A stretch of DNA of 48,366 nt from Prevotella sp. Lineage in GTDB: Bacteria; Bacteroidota; Bacteroidia; Bacteroidales; Bacteroidaceae. Each line of letters opens with the position of its first letter. The first letter of the stretch is position 1. The stretch is from positions 1-48,366 of the forward strand of contig SUYI01000027.1 in NCBI GenBank assembly GCA_015060485.1. The letters run 5' to 3'. The translations under genes were made by a program, and so were the position numbers. This document shows, one piece after another, positions 26,165 through 35,947 of this stretch. Under the pieces are notes generated by a model that worked only from the letters and a program-made list of their open reading frames with translations, had not been told where the DNA came from and did not search any database.

Positions 26165-28542
26165 GAAGACTAATCACCAGCCTCCTGATTCTGTGCTGCA
26201 TGACACACGTCGTGCAGGCTCAGTCATATAACCAGATGGACGCGGACGGCAACATCTCACAACGTAATGAATACGGCAACAACAGCAATTTCAACCCTAA
26301 TAGCACTGACACCACTTCGAGCTCCAAAGAGGTCCCTTACGGCGTTCATTCCTGGAAGTTAGACCGTCGGTTCGGCGACATCATCCCTGCCGAGATGGAC
26401 ACGTTGCACCACTTGTTTCAGAATACCATTTACAATACAGGCATCTACGGGCAGTACAACACCATCGGCAACAACTATACCGCCCGCCAGAACCGTATCT
26501 TCACTGACCGCCCGGTCATCAGCGAGTTTTTCTTTACCGACGCCTATAGCTACACCACCAGAGAGCCTGACGAGTTCTTGTTTTTGAACACGCTATCACC
26601 ATACACTAACATCAGTTATGACAACTGCGGTAACAAACAATACGGAGAAGATCATATCGATGCGAAGTTCGGCGTCAACGCCACCAAGAATCTCGGTGTC
26701 GGTTTCGACCTTGATTACTATTATGGCATGGGCTATTATGCCAATCAGAGTACGTCGCATTTCCGTTCCTCACTATACAGCTACTATACGGGAGACAAAT
26801 ATCAAATGCATTTCTTGGGTACGCTCTACCACCGTAAGGCCTCTGAGAACGGAGGTATCGTCAACGACGAATACATCACCCATCCCGAAACCCAGCAAGA
26901 TCAGTTTTCGGAAGACGAAATACCTACGGTAATGTCGCAGAACTGGAACCGTAACAATTCGCAGCATTTATATTTCTCACATCGCTACAACATCGGATTC
27001 TACAAGCGTGTAGCAATGACGGAAGACGAAATCAAGGCCCGTGAATTTGCAGAGAAATCAGCTAAAGAAAAGGAGAAACGCGAAAGCAAGAAGAAAAAAG
27101 ACAAGACGAATTCTTTAGAAGGCCGCCGAGGTGGAAAAGCAGATGACGAGCAACCTAAAGGACGTCCGGCTAATGCGAAGATTGCCGGTAATGAGCCTCA
27201 TCGTGCGAAGATTGATATTGCCAACGACAGCACACGTATTAAGGTTGACACCCAGCAAATGATGGACAGCCTGCTCATGGCACAAGCTGCAAGCGAGGAC
27301 TCCCTTGACGAAAACACCAAGAAGGTTTATGTGCCTGTAACAAGCATTATCCACACGTTGGATCTCAACAACTATAGCCGCATCTATCAGGCCTATTCCG
27401 CACCCGGTAGCACCACCAGTAAATACTATGCTGATACCTTCTATAACCTCAACGACGAGAATGCCTACCGAGGTGATTCCATATTCGACAAGACCAAATA
27501 CCTGTCCATCAAGAACACCTTTGCGCTGGCACTACTCGAAGGCTTTAACAAGTATATGAAAGCCGGTCTGAAGGCATATGTATCCCATGATTACCGCAAC
27601 TATCAGATGCCCGATCTGGAAGGCGACTCGACAGCATATCATATGGGACGATGGACGGAGAATAACGTATCAGTAGGCGGACAAATATCCAAGACGCAGG
27701 GCAACACCCTTCATTTCAACCTGTCAGCAGAATTCGGATTGACAGGCTCGGTGATAGGAAAAGTCGTAGCAGATTTCCATACTGACCTTAACTTCCGTCT
27801 GTTCGGAGATACGGTCACCCTTGCTGCCAACGCTCATTTCCATCGTAACACCCCAGGATTGTTCCTGGAGAAATTTCATTCGAAACACCTTTGGTGGGAC
27901 AAGGATCTGAATAGCGAGACGCGCACTCATGTGGAGGGACTTTTCAGTTATCAAAAGACTGACACGAAACTCCGTGTGGCCGTTGACGAAATACAAAACT
28001 ACACCTATTTTGGCATGAATTATACGCTCGACAGCGATCTGAACAGGACAGGACTGACGGGCGGTGTATTCCAAGAATCAGGTAATATCAACGTGCTGAC
28101 CGCACAGTTGATGCAAAATTTCCGCTTGGGACCATTGAATTGGGAGAACGTGATAACATACCAGAATTCCAGCAACAAAGAAGTGTTGCCATTACCTGCG
28201 TTGAATATCTTCTCGAACCTCTTCCTGAAATTCAAGATAGCCCGTGTGCTGGATGTAGAGCTGGGTGGTTGCGTTACCTATTTCACCAAATACGAGGCCC
28301 CTGACTACCTGCCTATGCTAAACCAGTTTGCTATTCAGCAAAACGCTGACAGCCGCGTAGAATTGGGCGGTTATCCGTTTGTCGATATCTATGCCAACAT
28401 GCAACTTAAACGCGTTCGTTTCTTCATTGCCATGAGTCATATCAATGCAGGATCGGGTACCAAGATGCAGTTCCTGACACCACACTATCCTATGAACAAC
28501 AGTACATTCAGAATGGGTGTCTCGTGGACTTTTATCAATTAA
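26161..28542 (+). CDS. Putative porin (outer membrane beta-barrel)
   Basis: A 793-residue exported protein with signal peptide MRRLITSLLILCCMTHVVQA. It resembles the large putative-porin family of Bacteroidetes: after a short unstructured N-terminus comes YGVHSWKLDRRFGDIIPAEMD, then long runs of alternating hydrophobic and polar residues typical of beta-strands, ending with aromatic SWTFIN. A lysine-rich, charged insertion (roughly residues 295-350, AKEKEKRESKKKKDK and following) interrupts the barrel and is probably a disordered loop. Substrate is unknown. It is translationally coupled to the small protein before it and is followed after 5 bases by the HD-domain gene. Confidence 0.8.
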   Translation: MRRLITSLLILCCMTHVVQAQSYNQMDADGNISQRNEYGNNSNFNPNSTDTTSSSKEVPYGVHSWKLDRRFGDIIPAEMDTLHHLFQNTIYNTGIYGQYNTIGNNYTARQNRIFTDRPVISEFFFTDAYSYTTREPDEFLFLNTLSPYTNISYDNCGNKQYGEDHIDAKFGVNATKNLGVGFDLDYYYGMGYYANQSTSHFRSSLYSYYTGDKYQMHFLGTLYHRKASENGGIVNDEYITHPETQQDQFSEDEIPTVMSQNWNRNNSQHLYFSHRYNIGFYKRVAMTEDEIKAREFAEKSAKEKEKRESKKKKDKTNSLEGRRGGKADDEQPKGRPANAKIAGNEPHRAKIDIANDSTRIKVDTQQMMDSLLMAQAASEDSLDENTKKVYVPVTSIIHTLDLNNYSRIYQAYSAPGSTTSKYYADTFYNLNDENAYRGDSIFDKTKYLSIKNTFALALLEGFNKYMKAGLKAYVSHDYRNYQMPDLEGDSTAYHMGRWTENNVSVGGQISKTQGNTLHFNLSAEFGLTGSVIGKVVADFHTDLNFRLFGDTVTLAANAHFHRNTPGLFLEKFHSKHLWWDKDLNSETRTHVEGLFSYQKTDTKLRVAVDEIQNYTYFGMNYTLDSDLNRTGLTGGVFQESGNINVLTAQLMQNFRLGPLNWENVITYQNSSNKEVLPLPALNIFSNLFLKFKIARVLDVELGGCVTYFTKYEAPDYLPMLNQFAIQQNADSRVELGGYPFVDIYANMQLKRVRFFIAMSHINAGSGTKMQFLTPHYPMNNSTFRMGVSWTFIN

Positions 28543-28547
28543 CGCCT

Positions 28548-29183
28548 ATGATGACACAGAATCCTTCACTTGATTTGGTAGAATTTATCGAAACACAAAT
28601 TCTTCCCCAATATACTCAGTTTGACAAGGCTCACAATATGGAGCATGTCACGCGAGTAATACGCAGTTCGTTGGACTTGGCCCGTAAGACTGGCGCAGAC
28701 ATGAATATGACCTATGCCATTGCCGCTTACCACGATTTAGGTCTTTCCGGTCCTCGTGCCATACACCACCTGACTAGCGGAAAGATTCTGATAGCCGACG
28801 CCAGGCTGAAACGCTGGTTTACATCAGATCAGCTGAAGATGATGAAGGAGGCCGTAGAGGACCACCGTGCTTCGGCATCGAGAGCCCCACGTAGCATCTA
28901 TGGCAAGATTGTGGCTGAAGCCGATCGCGACATGAACCCTGAGACCGTCATCCGTCGCACCATTCAGTATGGCTTGGCTAACTATCCACAGCTGGACAAA
29001 GAAGGCCATTGGCAACGGTTCATGCAACACATGGACGAGAAATATTCCGTCAACGGCTACATCCGCCTTTGGATACAGGGCTCGGAGAACGAACGCAAAC
29101 TGAACGAGTTGCGTAAGCTGATTGCAGAACCCAAGGAAATGCGACTGTTTTTTGACAAGATTTTCACAGAAGAAACAGCATGA
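28548..29183 (+). CDS. HD-domain phosphohydrolase
   Basis: A 211-residue cytoplasmic protein. I choose ATG 28548 (MMTQNPSLDL), directly after the porin stop; an in-frame GTG at 28524 lies inside the porin. The HD motifs are HNMEHVTRVI (first metal His), AAYHDLGLSG (His-Asp pair), VEDHRAS and AEADRDMNPE (last Asp). HD proteins usually hydrolyse phosphate esters of nucleotides; the substrate here is unknown. The protein overlaps menA by 4 bases. Similar HD genes are seen next to other genes in Bacteroidetes without a fixed context. Confidence 0.8.
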   Translation: MMTQNPSLDLVEFIETQILPQYTQFDKAHNMEHVTRVIRSSLDLARKTGADMNMTYAIAAYHDLGLSGPRAIHHLTSGKILIADARLKRWFTSDQLKMMKEAVEDHRASASRAPRSIYGKIVAEADRDMNPETVIRRTIQYGLANYPQLDKEGHWQRFMQHMDEKYSVNGYIRLWIQGSENERKLNELRKLIAEPKEMRLFFDKIFTEETA

Positions 29184-30094
29184 ACGAAGAGGATATCAAA
29201 AAGAACTCGCCAAAGGCATGGCTTCTGGCAGCCCGTCCAAAGACACTCACGGGATGTGCTGTTCCCGTGATGATTGGTCTGGCACTGGCCTATACTGACG
29301 ACCGTACTCTATATGACGACAGTGCATTCAGTTGGACGGCAGCGGTGCTGTGCCTGCTGTTTTCCTTTGCCATGCAGATTGATGCCAATTTCATCAACGA
29401 CTTCTTTGACTATGCCCGTGGTAATGACGACACCAGCACACGGTTGGGACCGCTCAGAGCCTGCACGCAGGGTTGGGTTAGCATCGAGGCCATGAAACAT
29501 GCTATCGCTTCTACCACCGTATTGGCCTGTATTATGGGACTTCCACTGGTTTACTATGGCGGACTGGAGATGATAGCCATCGGACTATTGTGTGTGGTGT
29601 TCTGTTTTCTATACACTACCCACCTGTCGTACATAGGACTCGGCGATGTACTGGTACTGGTATTCTTTGGTATCGTACCCGTCTGCTGCACTTATTACGT
29701 ACAACTGCATACCGTCACGTGGCAAGTATTCCTTGCTTCTGTGGCCTGTGGACTGGTCATCGACGGACTGCTTATCGTCAACAACTACCGCGACCGCTAC
29801 AACGATGAAACGGACGGAAAACGGACCTTGGTGGTTATGATTGGTGCCGATGCAGCAGAATGGCTCTATTTGGCACTGGGGTGTGCAGCCTGCCTGACAG
29901 GACTTGTATTCTGGGTAAACGGCCACATACTTGCTTTCATCCTGCCTTTCATCTATCTGCTGTTCCACACCTTCACGTGGATTAAGATGCGTCGCATGAA
30001 TTATGGGCGCCAGCTCAATGAATGTCTGGGCGAGACGGCGCGCAACATTTTTATCTATGGCCTTTGCGTGACCATCGGTCTGCTATTACTATAA
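29180..30094 (+). CDS. menA: 1,4-dihydroxy-2-naphthoate polyprenyltransferase MenA
   Basis: Attaches the polyprenyl tail to dihydroxynaphthoate to make demethylmenaquinone, in the inner membrane. 304 residues with about eight or nine membrane segments. Start KAWLLAARPKTLTGCAVPV and the two Asp-rich prenyl-diphosphate sites, NDFFDYARGNDD and NNYRDRYNDETDGKRTL, match MenA rather than UbiA. ubiE/menG, which does the next step, lies 3 kb downstream in the rightward run starting at phoH. The gene ends the porin unit and converges on the 51-residue membrane protein and rluA-type gene. Confidence 0.93.
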   Translation: MNEEDIKKNSPKAWLLAARPKTLTGCAVPVMIGLALAYTDDRTLYDDSAFSWTAAVLCLLFSFAMQIDANFINDFFDYARGNDDTSTRLGPLRACTQGWVSIEAMKHAIASTTVLACIMGLPLVYYGGLEMIAIGLLCVVFCFLYTTHLSYIGLGDVLVLVFFGIVPVCCTYYVQLHTVTWQVFLASVACGLVIDGLLIVNNYRDRYNDETDGKRTLVVMIGADAAEWLYLALGCAACLTGLVFWVNGHILAFILPFIYLLFHTFTWIKMRRMNYGRQLNECLGETARNIFIYGLCVTIGLLLL

Positions 30095-30099
30095 TCGTC

Positions 30100-30255
30100 T
30101 TAACGCAGATATAGCCAATAGATGGCTGCCGCCGCCAATATCAGAATGATGGTGACAACGGACTTAATCATGCACGAAGCCACCTTCTTGACAACGAGAA
30201 AGCCGATAATAATCAATGCCAGCAAGGCTATATAATACATCAGATTATTTTCCAT
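30100..30255 (-). CDS. Small membrane protein, 51 residues
   Basis: A 51-residue protein with start MENNLMYYIALLALIIIG and two membrane segments around KKVASCMIKS, ending IYWLYLR. It is probably co-transcribed with the pseudouridine synthase gene 25 bases upstream. The hydrophobic composition, lack of internal stops and clean start after a tight gap make it a likely real gene. Function unknown. Its stop lies 5 bases from the menA stop, so the two genes converge with no room for a terminator hairpin. Confidence 0.6.
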   Translation of the reverse strand: MENNLMYYIALLALIIIGFLVVKKVASCMIKSVVTIILILAAAAIYWLYLR

Positions 30256-30280
30256 TTATCCTAACTTCTTAACTACTTAA

Positions 30281-31174
30281 CTACTTCTTGAACAAATGTC
30301 TGAACATGGCAGGTACGGGGGTCTCGAACTCCATAGGCTGACGTGTGACGGGATGATAGAAACACAACAGCCAGGCATGCAGACACAGACGGTGCAACGG
30401 ATCGTCACCATTGCCATACTTTGTGTCTCCACACACAGGATGGCCCATATCGGCGGCATGAACACGAATCTGGTTCTTACGGCCCGTCTCCAGTTTAAAC
30501 TCCACCAGCGAGTGCTCCGTCGTACGATCCATCACATAGAAATGAGTAATGGCCAGCTTACCGCCATTATCGTAGGGTGACGAATAGGTGACATAGGCCT
30601 TATTGTCTTTCAGCCAGTTCTCGATGGTGCCCTCATCCTGTTCCATCTCACCGGACAATACGGCGACGTAGCGGCGGTCGTAAACTATCTGATGCCAGTT
30701 ATGTTCCAGCAACTGCTCCGTGTCCATATCCTTGGCATAAACCATCAGCCCCGATGTGTCACGGTCCAGACGATGTACGACATGAGCCGTGCAGTTCTGG
30801 TGGGACTTCTTGAAGTAATCATCCAAAACGGCCTTGACATTCAGCGAGGAGTGACCTGCCGCCATGGAAAGAATGCCTACTGCTTTCTCTACTACTATCA
30901 GCCACCGGTCTTCATAGACTATTTTTACATAACGGCTACGGAAAGGCTGCTGGTTACGTTTTGTCTTCGACACGGCAACCTTCATGCCTGGCTGCAACAT
31001 GAAATCGAACTGCGTCACCGTCTTCCCGTTCACCTTAATGCCCTGTCCTTGAAGGGTTTGTTTAATCTTGGTACGGCTCTGATGGACGTTAGCCAAGAGG
31101 AACTCCAGAAGCGGCTGTTCCTGACTGACCGTCAAGTGGTCCCATTCTCCCTGTGTATTCGTGTTGTATCTCAT
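30281..31174 (-). CDS. RluA-family pseudouridine synthase
   Basis: Isomerises uridine to pseudouridine in rRNA or tRNA. With start at 31174 (MRYNTNTQGEW, 297 residues) the protein has an S4-like N-terminal RNA-binding region (LLEFLLANVHQSRTKIKQTLQGQGIKVNGK), then the catalytic core with HVVHRLDRDTSG (catalytic Asp), ETGRKNQIRVHAADMGHPVCGDTKYG and LCLHAWLL. An in-frame ATG 39 bases upstream would include the promoter box, so I reject it. The specific target (RluC or RluD type) is not determined. A full-consensus promoter ends 8 bases before the start. Confidence 0.88.
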   Translation of the reverse strand: MRYNTNTQGEWDHLTVSQEQPLLEFLLANVHQSRTKIKQTLQGQGIKVNGKTVTQFDFMLQPGMKVAVSKTKRNQQPFRSRYVKIVYEDRWLIVVEKAVGILSMAAGHSSLNVKAVLDDYFKKSHQNCTAHVVHRLDRDTSGLMVYAKDMDTEQLLEHNWHQIVYDRRYVAVLSGEMEQDEGTIENWLKDNKAYVTYSSPYDNGGKLAITHFYVMDRTTEHSLVEFKLETGRKNQIRVHAADMGHPVCGDTKYGNGDDPLHRLCLHAWLLCFYHPVTRQPMEFETPVPAMFRHLFKK

Positions 31175-31182
31175 ATGCAGTG

Positions 31183-31214
31183 CAAAGTTAGGACATTTTT
31201 CCGAAACATCCAAA
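31183..31214 (-). promoter_or_regulatory. Promoter of the pseudouridine synthase gene
   Basis: On the minus strand TTTG (31214-31211), 20 bases and TAACTTTG (31190-31183) are a full consensus match. The box ends 8 bases before the ATG at 31174, so the transcript should have almost no leader. Confidence 0.75.
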
Positions 31215-31284
31215 CAAAAGGCAAAAAGACACGCTAAAAAAATGAAAAAAATCGCAAATGCTTGGAGAAGTCGAAATTAATGTG

Positions 31285-31292
31285 TACCTTTG
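31285..31292 (+). promoter_or_regulatory. phoH promoter -7 element
   Basis: TACCTTTG with CTTG 20 bases upstream (31261-31264, one mismatch to TTTG). The leader to the phoH start is about 55 bases and ends in AAAAAAGAAAAGAAACG. Confidence 0.6.
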
Positions 31293-31353
31293 CGCCATTA
31301 TAAATTCATGCGAGCGCATGTGAGTCGCTGGCGAAAAAAGAAAAGAAACGTTC

Positions 31354-32328
31354 GTGATAGAGAAGCATATCGTATTAGAGGACATCGACCCGGTGATGTT
31401 CTATGGCATTGGGAACCAGTACCTGCAAATGATGCGGGCCCTTTTCCCGAAACTGCGCATCGTGGCTCGCGACAACGTGATGCGCATCCTTGGCGACGAG
31501 GAGCAGATGGCGGCTTTCGAGGAGGCTGCTGAAAAGATACGCCAGCACATCGTCCATTTCAACGCACTCCGCGAGGAAGACATCTTGGACATCGTAAAAG
31601 GACACCGGACGAAGGACGACGTCCCCGACGGAGTGGTAGTTTACTCTATGTCTGGCCGTGCCATCAAGGCTCGCAGCGAGAACCAGCAACGACTCATTGA
31701 CGCCTTCCAACAGAACGACATGGTATTCGCCGTAGGCCCCGCAGGAACGGGCAAGACCTACCTCTCGATAGCGTTGGCGGTAAAAGCGCTGAAGGAGAAA
31801 ACAGCAAAAAAAATCATTCTGTCACGACCTGCCGTAGAAGCTGGCGAGAAGCTGGGTTTCCTGCCAGGCGACATGAAGGACAAGATAGATCCCTATCTCC
31901 AGCCGCTCTATGACGCTCTGGAAGACATGCTGCCACAGGTAAAACTGAAGGACATGATGGAGAAGCACATGATTCAGATTGCCCCGCTGGCCTTTATGCG
32001 CGGACGGACACTGTCTGACGCTGTGGCTATCCTGGACGAGGCCCAGAATACGACACCGCAGCAGATTCGTATGTTCCTGACCCGCATGGGGTGGAACACC
32101 AAGATGATTATCACGGGCGACATGACACAGATTGACCTGCCCCGTTCCCAGAAGTCGGGACTCGTCGAGGCGCTGGGCATTTTGAGAGACATCGAAGGCA
32201 TCGGTGTCGTCGAGCTGAATCGCAAAGACATTGTCCGCCATAAGCTGGTGACACGTATCGTCAATGCTTACGAGAAATTTGATAAAGACAATAATAAAGA
32301 TGAAAGCATTAACAAAGACGGACTTTAA
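31354..32328 (+). CDS. phoH: PhoH-family ATPase
   Basis: A 324-residue protein with an RNA-binding KH-like N-terminus and a single P-loop ATPase. The start is GTG ([20 protein letters not shown] follows, as in other Bacteroidetes PhoH proteins). Motifs: Walker [12 protein letters not shown] near residue 130, [19 protein letters not shown], Walker [11 protein letters not shown], and [10 protein letters not shown] near the end. PhoH proteins are linked to RNA metabolism and phosphate stress, but the exact role is not settled. It leads the rightward run; purC starts inside its 3' end. Confidence 0.92.
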   Translation: MIEKHIVLEDIDPVMFYGIGNQYLQMMRALFPKLRIVARDNVMRILGDEEQMAAFEEAAEKIRQHIVHFNALREEDILDIVKGHRTKDDVPDGVVVYSMSGRAIKARSENQQRLIDAFQQNDMVFAVGPAGTGKTYLSIALAVKALKEKTAKKIILSRPAVEAGEKLGFLPGDMKDKIDPYLQPLYDALEDMLPQVKLKDMMEKHMIQIAPLAFMRGRTLSDAVAILDEAQNTTPQQIRMFLTRMGWNTKMIITGDMTQIDLPRSQKSGLVEALGILRDIEGIGVVELNRKDIVRHKLVTRIVNAYEKFDKDNNKDESINKDGL

Positions 32329-33256
32329 GTTCGAAGGACAGAAGAGCGTGTACCACGGAAAGGTACGCGATGTGTATAACATCAACGACGACCTGATGGT
32401 CATGGTTGCCACCGACCGCATCTCGGCATTCGACGTCGTGCTGCCGAAGGGCATTCCCTTCAAAGGTCAGGTGCTGAACCAGATTGCCGCCAAGTTCTTG
32501 GATGCTACTACCGACATCTGCCCGAACTGGAAGCTGGCCACCCCCGATCCTATGGTCACCGTAGGTCTGAAGTGCGAGGGTTTCCGTGTGGAGATGATTA
32601 TCCGCAGCATTCTGACGGGTTCTGCCTGGCGTGAGTATAAGAACGGCTGCCGTGAACTGTGTGGCGTAAAACTGCCCGACGGCATGAAGGAGAACGAGCG
32701 TTTCCCCGAGCCCATCATCACCCCGACGACGAAGGCCGACGAAGGTCACGACATGAACATCTCTAAGGAAGAGATTATTGCCCAGGGCATCGTATCGGCC
32801 GAGGACTATGCCGTGATGGAAGACTACACCCGCAAGATCTTCAAGCGTGGACAGGATATTGCCGCCAAGCGTGGGCTTATCCTTGTCGACACCAAGTACG
32901 AATTTGGCAAGCGCGACGGTAAGGTGTACCTCATCGACGAGATTCACACCCCCGACAGCAGCCGTTATTTCTATGCCGACGGCTACGAGGAGAAACTGGC
33001 CAAGGGCGAGCCCCAGCGCCAGCTCTCGAAGGAGTTCGTTCGCCAGTGGCTCATCGAGCACGACTTCATGAACGAGCCTGGACAGGTGATGCCCGAGATT
33101 ACCGACGAATATGCCGAAAGTGTCAGCGACCGATACATCGAGCTCTACGAGCACATCGTAGGCGAGAAGTTCGACAAAGCTACCGAAGCAGGCGACATTG
33201 CTGCCCGCATCGAGCAGAACGTCAGCAGCTGGCTCGCCGCCTTCACATCCCGTTAA
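32300..33256 (+). CDS. purC: Phosphoribosylaminoimidazole-succinocarboxamide synthase
   Basis: SAICAR synthetase, step 8 of de novo purine synthesis: CAIR, aspartate and ATP to SAICAR. I choose the ATG at 32300 ([21 protein letters not shown], 318 residues); it overlaps phoH by 29 bases. Motifs [54 protein letters not shown] and [11 protein letters not shown] match the family. Length is that of the longer, eukaryote-like or Bacteroidetes form. A four-unit heptamer repeat lies between its stop and the next gene. Confidence 0.95.
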   Translation: MKALTKTDFKFEGQKSVYHGKVRDVYNINDDLMVMVATDRISAFDVVLPKGIPFKGQVLNQIAAKFLDATTDICPNWKLATPDPMVTVGLKCEGFRVEMIIRSILTGSAWREYKNGCRELCGVKLPDGMKENERFPEPIITPTTKADEGHDMNISKEEIIAQGIVSAEDYAVMEDYTRKIFKRGQDIAAKRGLILVDTKYEFGKRDGKVYLIDEIHTPDSSRYFYADGYEEKLAKGEPQRQLSKEFVRQWLIEHDFMNEPGQVMPEITDEYAESVSDRYIELYEHIVGEKFDKATEAGDIAARIEQNVSSWLAAFTSR

Positions 33257-33257
33257 C

Positions 33258-33285
33258 TGTCAATTGTCAATTGTCAACTGTCAAC
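33258..33285. repeat. Four tandem heptamers in the purC-ubiE gap
   Basis: TGTCAAY occurs four times in a row with no spacer (33258-33285), filling almost the entire gap. Degenerate relatives (GTTGACAGTT, AGTTGATAGTT) occur in the aroE-TPM and TPM-lemA gaps. The units are intergenic heptad repeats of unknown role. Confidence 0.7.
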
Positions 33286-33289
33286 TAGT

Positions 33290-34021
33290 ATGTACCAACA
33301 AGAGACGATAACCCCGTACAGCCAAGGTTCCAAGGCTCAGCAGGTGGAACAGATGTTCGACAACATCGCTCCCACCTACGACACCTTGAACCATCGTCTC
33401 TCCTGGAACATCGACAAGGGATGGCGGCGCAAGGCCATCACTCAGTTAAAGCCCTATGCCCCCAAACGTCTCCTCGACGTTGCGACGGGTACGGGAGACT
33501 TTGCCATACAGGCGTGTCAGATGCTGTCCGACGTCCATATTACGGGCATCGACATCAGCGAAGGCATGATGGAGGTAGGCAGAAAGAAGGTCAGCCAGAC
33601 AGGACTCTCCGAAAGAATCCGTTTCGAACGCGAGGACTGTACCCGTCTCTCCTACCCTGACGCCACCTTCGATGCAGTAACAGCAGCCTTCGGCATCCGA
33701 AACTTCGACAATCTCGACCAAGGACTGGCAGAGATGTGCCGCGTACTCCGTAAGGGCGGTGTGCTGAGCATCGTCGAACTGACGACACCCGTCTCGTTCC
33801 CCATGCGACAGCTGTTTCATGTCTATGCTCACACGGTGCTACCCGTCTATGGACGACTCATATCACGCGACAACAGCGCTTATTCGTACCTCACCAAAAC
33901 CATCGAAGCATTCCCGCAAGGCGAGTGCATGGTGGGGATTCTCTTGAAGGCAGGATTTTCCGAAGCGTCGTTCCGGCGACTCACCTTCGGCATCTGCACC
34001 ATGTATTTTGCAATCAAATAG
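33290..34021 (+). CDS. ubiE: Demethylmenaquinone methyltransferase UbiE/MenG
   Basis: SAM-dependent C-methyltransferase for the last step of menaquinone synthesis. 243 residues: [32 protein letters not shown] (UbiE signature, residues 15-46), [13 protein letters not shown] (SAM loop), [34 protein letters not shown] and [13 protein letters not shown]. With menA in this window it gives two menaquinone steps, consistent with an anaerobe using menaquinone-linked fumarate respiration. aroE follows after 20 bases. The call is firm. Confidence 0.95.
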   Translation: MYQQETITPYSQGSKAQQVEQMFDNIAPTYDTLNHRLSWNIDKGWRRKAITQLKPYAPKRLLDVATGTGDFAIQACQMLSDVHITGIDISEGMMEVGRKKVSQTGLSERIRFEREDCTRLSYPDATFDAVTAAFGIRNFDNLDQGLAEMCRVLRKGGVLSIVELTTPVSFPMRQLFHVYAHTVLPVYGRLISRDNSAYSYLTKTIEAFPQGECMVGILLKAGFSEASFRRLTFGICTMYFAIK

Positions 34022-34041
34022 TTTCCAACCTCACAAACCCT

Positions 34042-34788
34042 ATGGACAAGTACGGACTTATCGGATTCCCGCTGGGACACTCGTTCTCCATCAGCTATTT
34101 CAATCAGAAGTTTACCGATGAAAACATCGATGCTGTATACGAGAACTTCGAGATTCCCTCTATCGACATTCTGCCCGAAGTACTAGGCCAGAATCCAGAA
34201 CTTCGTGGACTGAACGTGACCATTCCCTATAAGGAGAAAGTCATTCCTTTCCTCGACAGCATTTCCCCTGAAGCACGTGCCATCGGAGCCGTCAACGTCA
34301 TCCGTGTCACCCACGAGGGGAAGAATGTCAAGCTGAAGGGCTACAACTCCGACGTCATCGGATTTACCCAGAGCATCGAACCGATGCTCGAAAAGAAGTG
34401 GCACAAGAAAGCACTCATTCTGGGTACGGGCGGCGCGTCGAAGGCTATTGACTACGGACTGCGCAATTTGGGGTTGGAAACCGTTTTCGTATCACGCTAC
34501 GAACGTCCGGGAACCATTCAGTATCAGAAAATAACACCCGAAGTCATCAAGGAATATAACGTCATTGTCAACTGTACGCCCTTGGGCATGTATCCAAAGA
34601 CCGAGGAGTGTTCTCCACTGCCCTATGAGGCGATGGATAGCCATACCATCCTCTACGATCTTATCTACAACCCGGACGAAACGCTGTTCATGAAACGCGG
34701 AGCCGAGCATGGTGCACAAACCAAAAACGGACTGGAGATGCTGCTCTTGCAGGCGTTTGCCTCGTGGGAGTTCTGGCATGAGGAATAG
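34042..34788 (+). CDS. aroE: Shikimate dehydrogenase
   Basis: Reduces 3-dehydroshikimate with NADPH in the chorismate pathway, which also supplies menaquinone precursors. I use ATG 34042 (MDKYGLIGFPLGHSFS, 248 residues); a longer in-frame start at 33925 lies inside ubiE. Motifs: GHSFSISYFNQKF, NVTIPYKEKVIPFLD with the catalytic Lys, ARAIGAVNVI, GTGGASKAIDYGLRNLG for NADPH, CTPLGMYP, and GLEMLLLQAFASWEFW. The last is the C-terminal helix typical of the family. Length is short but normal for Bacteroidetes. Confidence 0.95.
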   Translation: MDKYGLIGFPLGHSFSISYFNQKFTDENIDAVYENFEIPSIDILPEVLGQNPELRGLNVTIPYKEKVIPFLDSISPEARAIGAVNVIRVTHEGKNVKLKGYNSDVIGFTQSIEPMLEKKWHKKALILGTGGASKAIDYGLRNLGLETVFVSRYERPGTIQYQKITPEVIKEYNVIVNCTPLGMYPKTEECSPLPYEAMDSHTILYDLIYNPDETLFMKRGAEHGAQTKNGLEMLLLQAFASWEFWHEE

Positions 34789-34797
34789 TTGACAGTT

Positions 34798-35907
34798 ATG
34801 ACTTATAGCGACGAAATCAATCACCTGACGCGACAGTATAATGACGTCATCCGTGCGTTGGAGAGCTCCTTTAAGATGGAGAACAAGTCGCACGCGCTCT
34901 TGTCGTCATACAAACTGAGACGCCAATACTCTCAGCGCTATGAAGCATTAGAACGCGAATATCGGCAGAAGTGTAACGAGATTTCCACGTTCTACAAGCA
35001 AAGTCATCCCCAATGGGCCAAATGGCGCAACATCTGGCTCTGGATATTCTTCGGAGGCTTCATGGCTGCACTGGTATGTTGCGGGGCTGCCCTGCCCTAT
35101 GACGAGGGCACCGCTTCCTCGTTAAGCAGCTACTCAGAGCAGACCACCTACTGGAATGCCGAAAACATTCCCATACCCTACCTTCAGGATGCCAGCCAAT
35201 ACGTGTCGAACCCCGACAGCGTACTCTCGCAAGGCGCGGTAAATCGCATGAACGCCACGCTGCAACGCCTTGAAAAAGAGCTAAGTATACAATCCGTCTT
35301 CATCGTTGTCAACCATATCGAGAACGACGATCCCTTCCGCATGGCTCAGGACGTGGGCAACAAGTACGGCGTGGGATATAAGGATCGCGGACTGGTCGTC
35401 GTAGTAGGTTATCTGGACCATAGCATCAACATGTCGCCCGGCAGAGCATTAGAGGCTGATCTCACCGATGCCGAATGCCACCGGTTGGAACAACAATACG
35501 TCGTACCTGCCATGCGGGCCGAGATGCCTGACAGCGGCATGGTCTATCTGGCAGAAGCCGTCTACTCTACCCTGCAGAAGAAAGAACTGCCGCAAATGTC
35601 ACAACTCAGCAGTCAGTCCAGTGACGACGATATTGACGATGAGATAGCGATGATCATGGGAATTACCATGATATTCGTGACAGCCTGGGTATTCTTCTTC
35701 CTGCGCATGAACACCAAATACCAATGGTTCCGGCTCCTCGGCGGCGTCGCTTTGCTGCCTAACCCCTTCTACTCTTCCGGCGGCTTCTACGTCAGCAGCG
35801 GAGGCGGCTTCGGCAAAGGCGGAGGCTTCAGCGGTGGCGGCGGATTCAGTGGCGGACACTTTGGCGGAGGCTCGTTTGGCGGCGGTGGTGCCACGTCGAG
35901 ATGGTAG
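34798..35907 (+). CDS. TPM-domain membrane protein with Gly-rich tail
   Basis: About 369 residues from ATG 34798 (MTYSDEINHLTRQYN). The N-terminal 75 residues are helical and charged, followed by a membrane segment (NIWLWIFFGGFMAALVCCGAAL). The TPM (TLP18.3/Psb32/MOLO-1) domain follows, with VLSQGAVNRMNATLQRLEKELSIQSVFIVV and GYKDRGLVVVVGYLDHSINMSPGRALE, then a second membrane segment (IAMIMGITMIFVTAWVFFFL). The tail is made of Gly-Ser-Phe repeats ending GGGGATSRW. TPM proteins often sit next to lemA, as here (40 bases). The family's role is uncertain, with phosphatase and PSII repair activity known in plants. The N-terminal 75 residues are unusual. Confidence 0.82.
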   Translation: MTYSDEINHLTRQYNDVIRALESSFKMENKSHALLSSYKLRRQYSQRYEALEREYRQKCNEISTFYKQSHPQWAKWRNIWLWIFFGGFMAALVCCGAALPYDEGTASSLSSYSEQTTYWNAENIPIPYLQDASQYVSNPDSVLSQGAVNRMNATLQRLEKELSIQSVFIVVNHIENDDPFRMAQDVGNKYGVGYKDRGLVVVVGYLDHSINMSPGRALEADLTDAECHRLEQQYVVPAMRAEMPDSGMVYLAEAVYSTLQKKELPQMSQLSSQSSDDDIDDEIAMIMGITMIFVTAWVFFFLRMNTKYQWFRLLGGVALLPNPFYSSGGFYVSSGGGFGKGGGFSGGGGFSGGHFGGGSFGGGGATSRW

Positions 35908-35947
35908 GTGAGCAGTTGATAGTTAAACATTAAAATATAAAGACATT

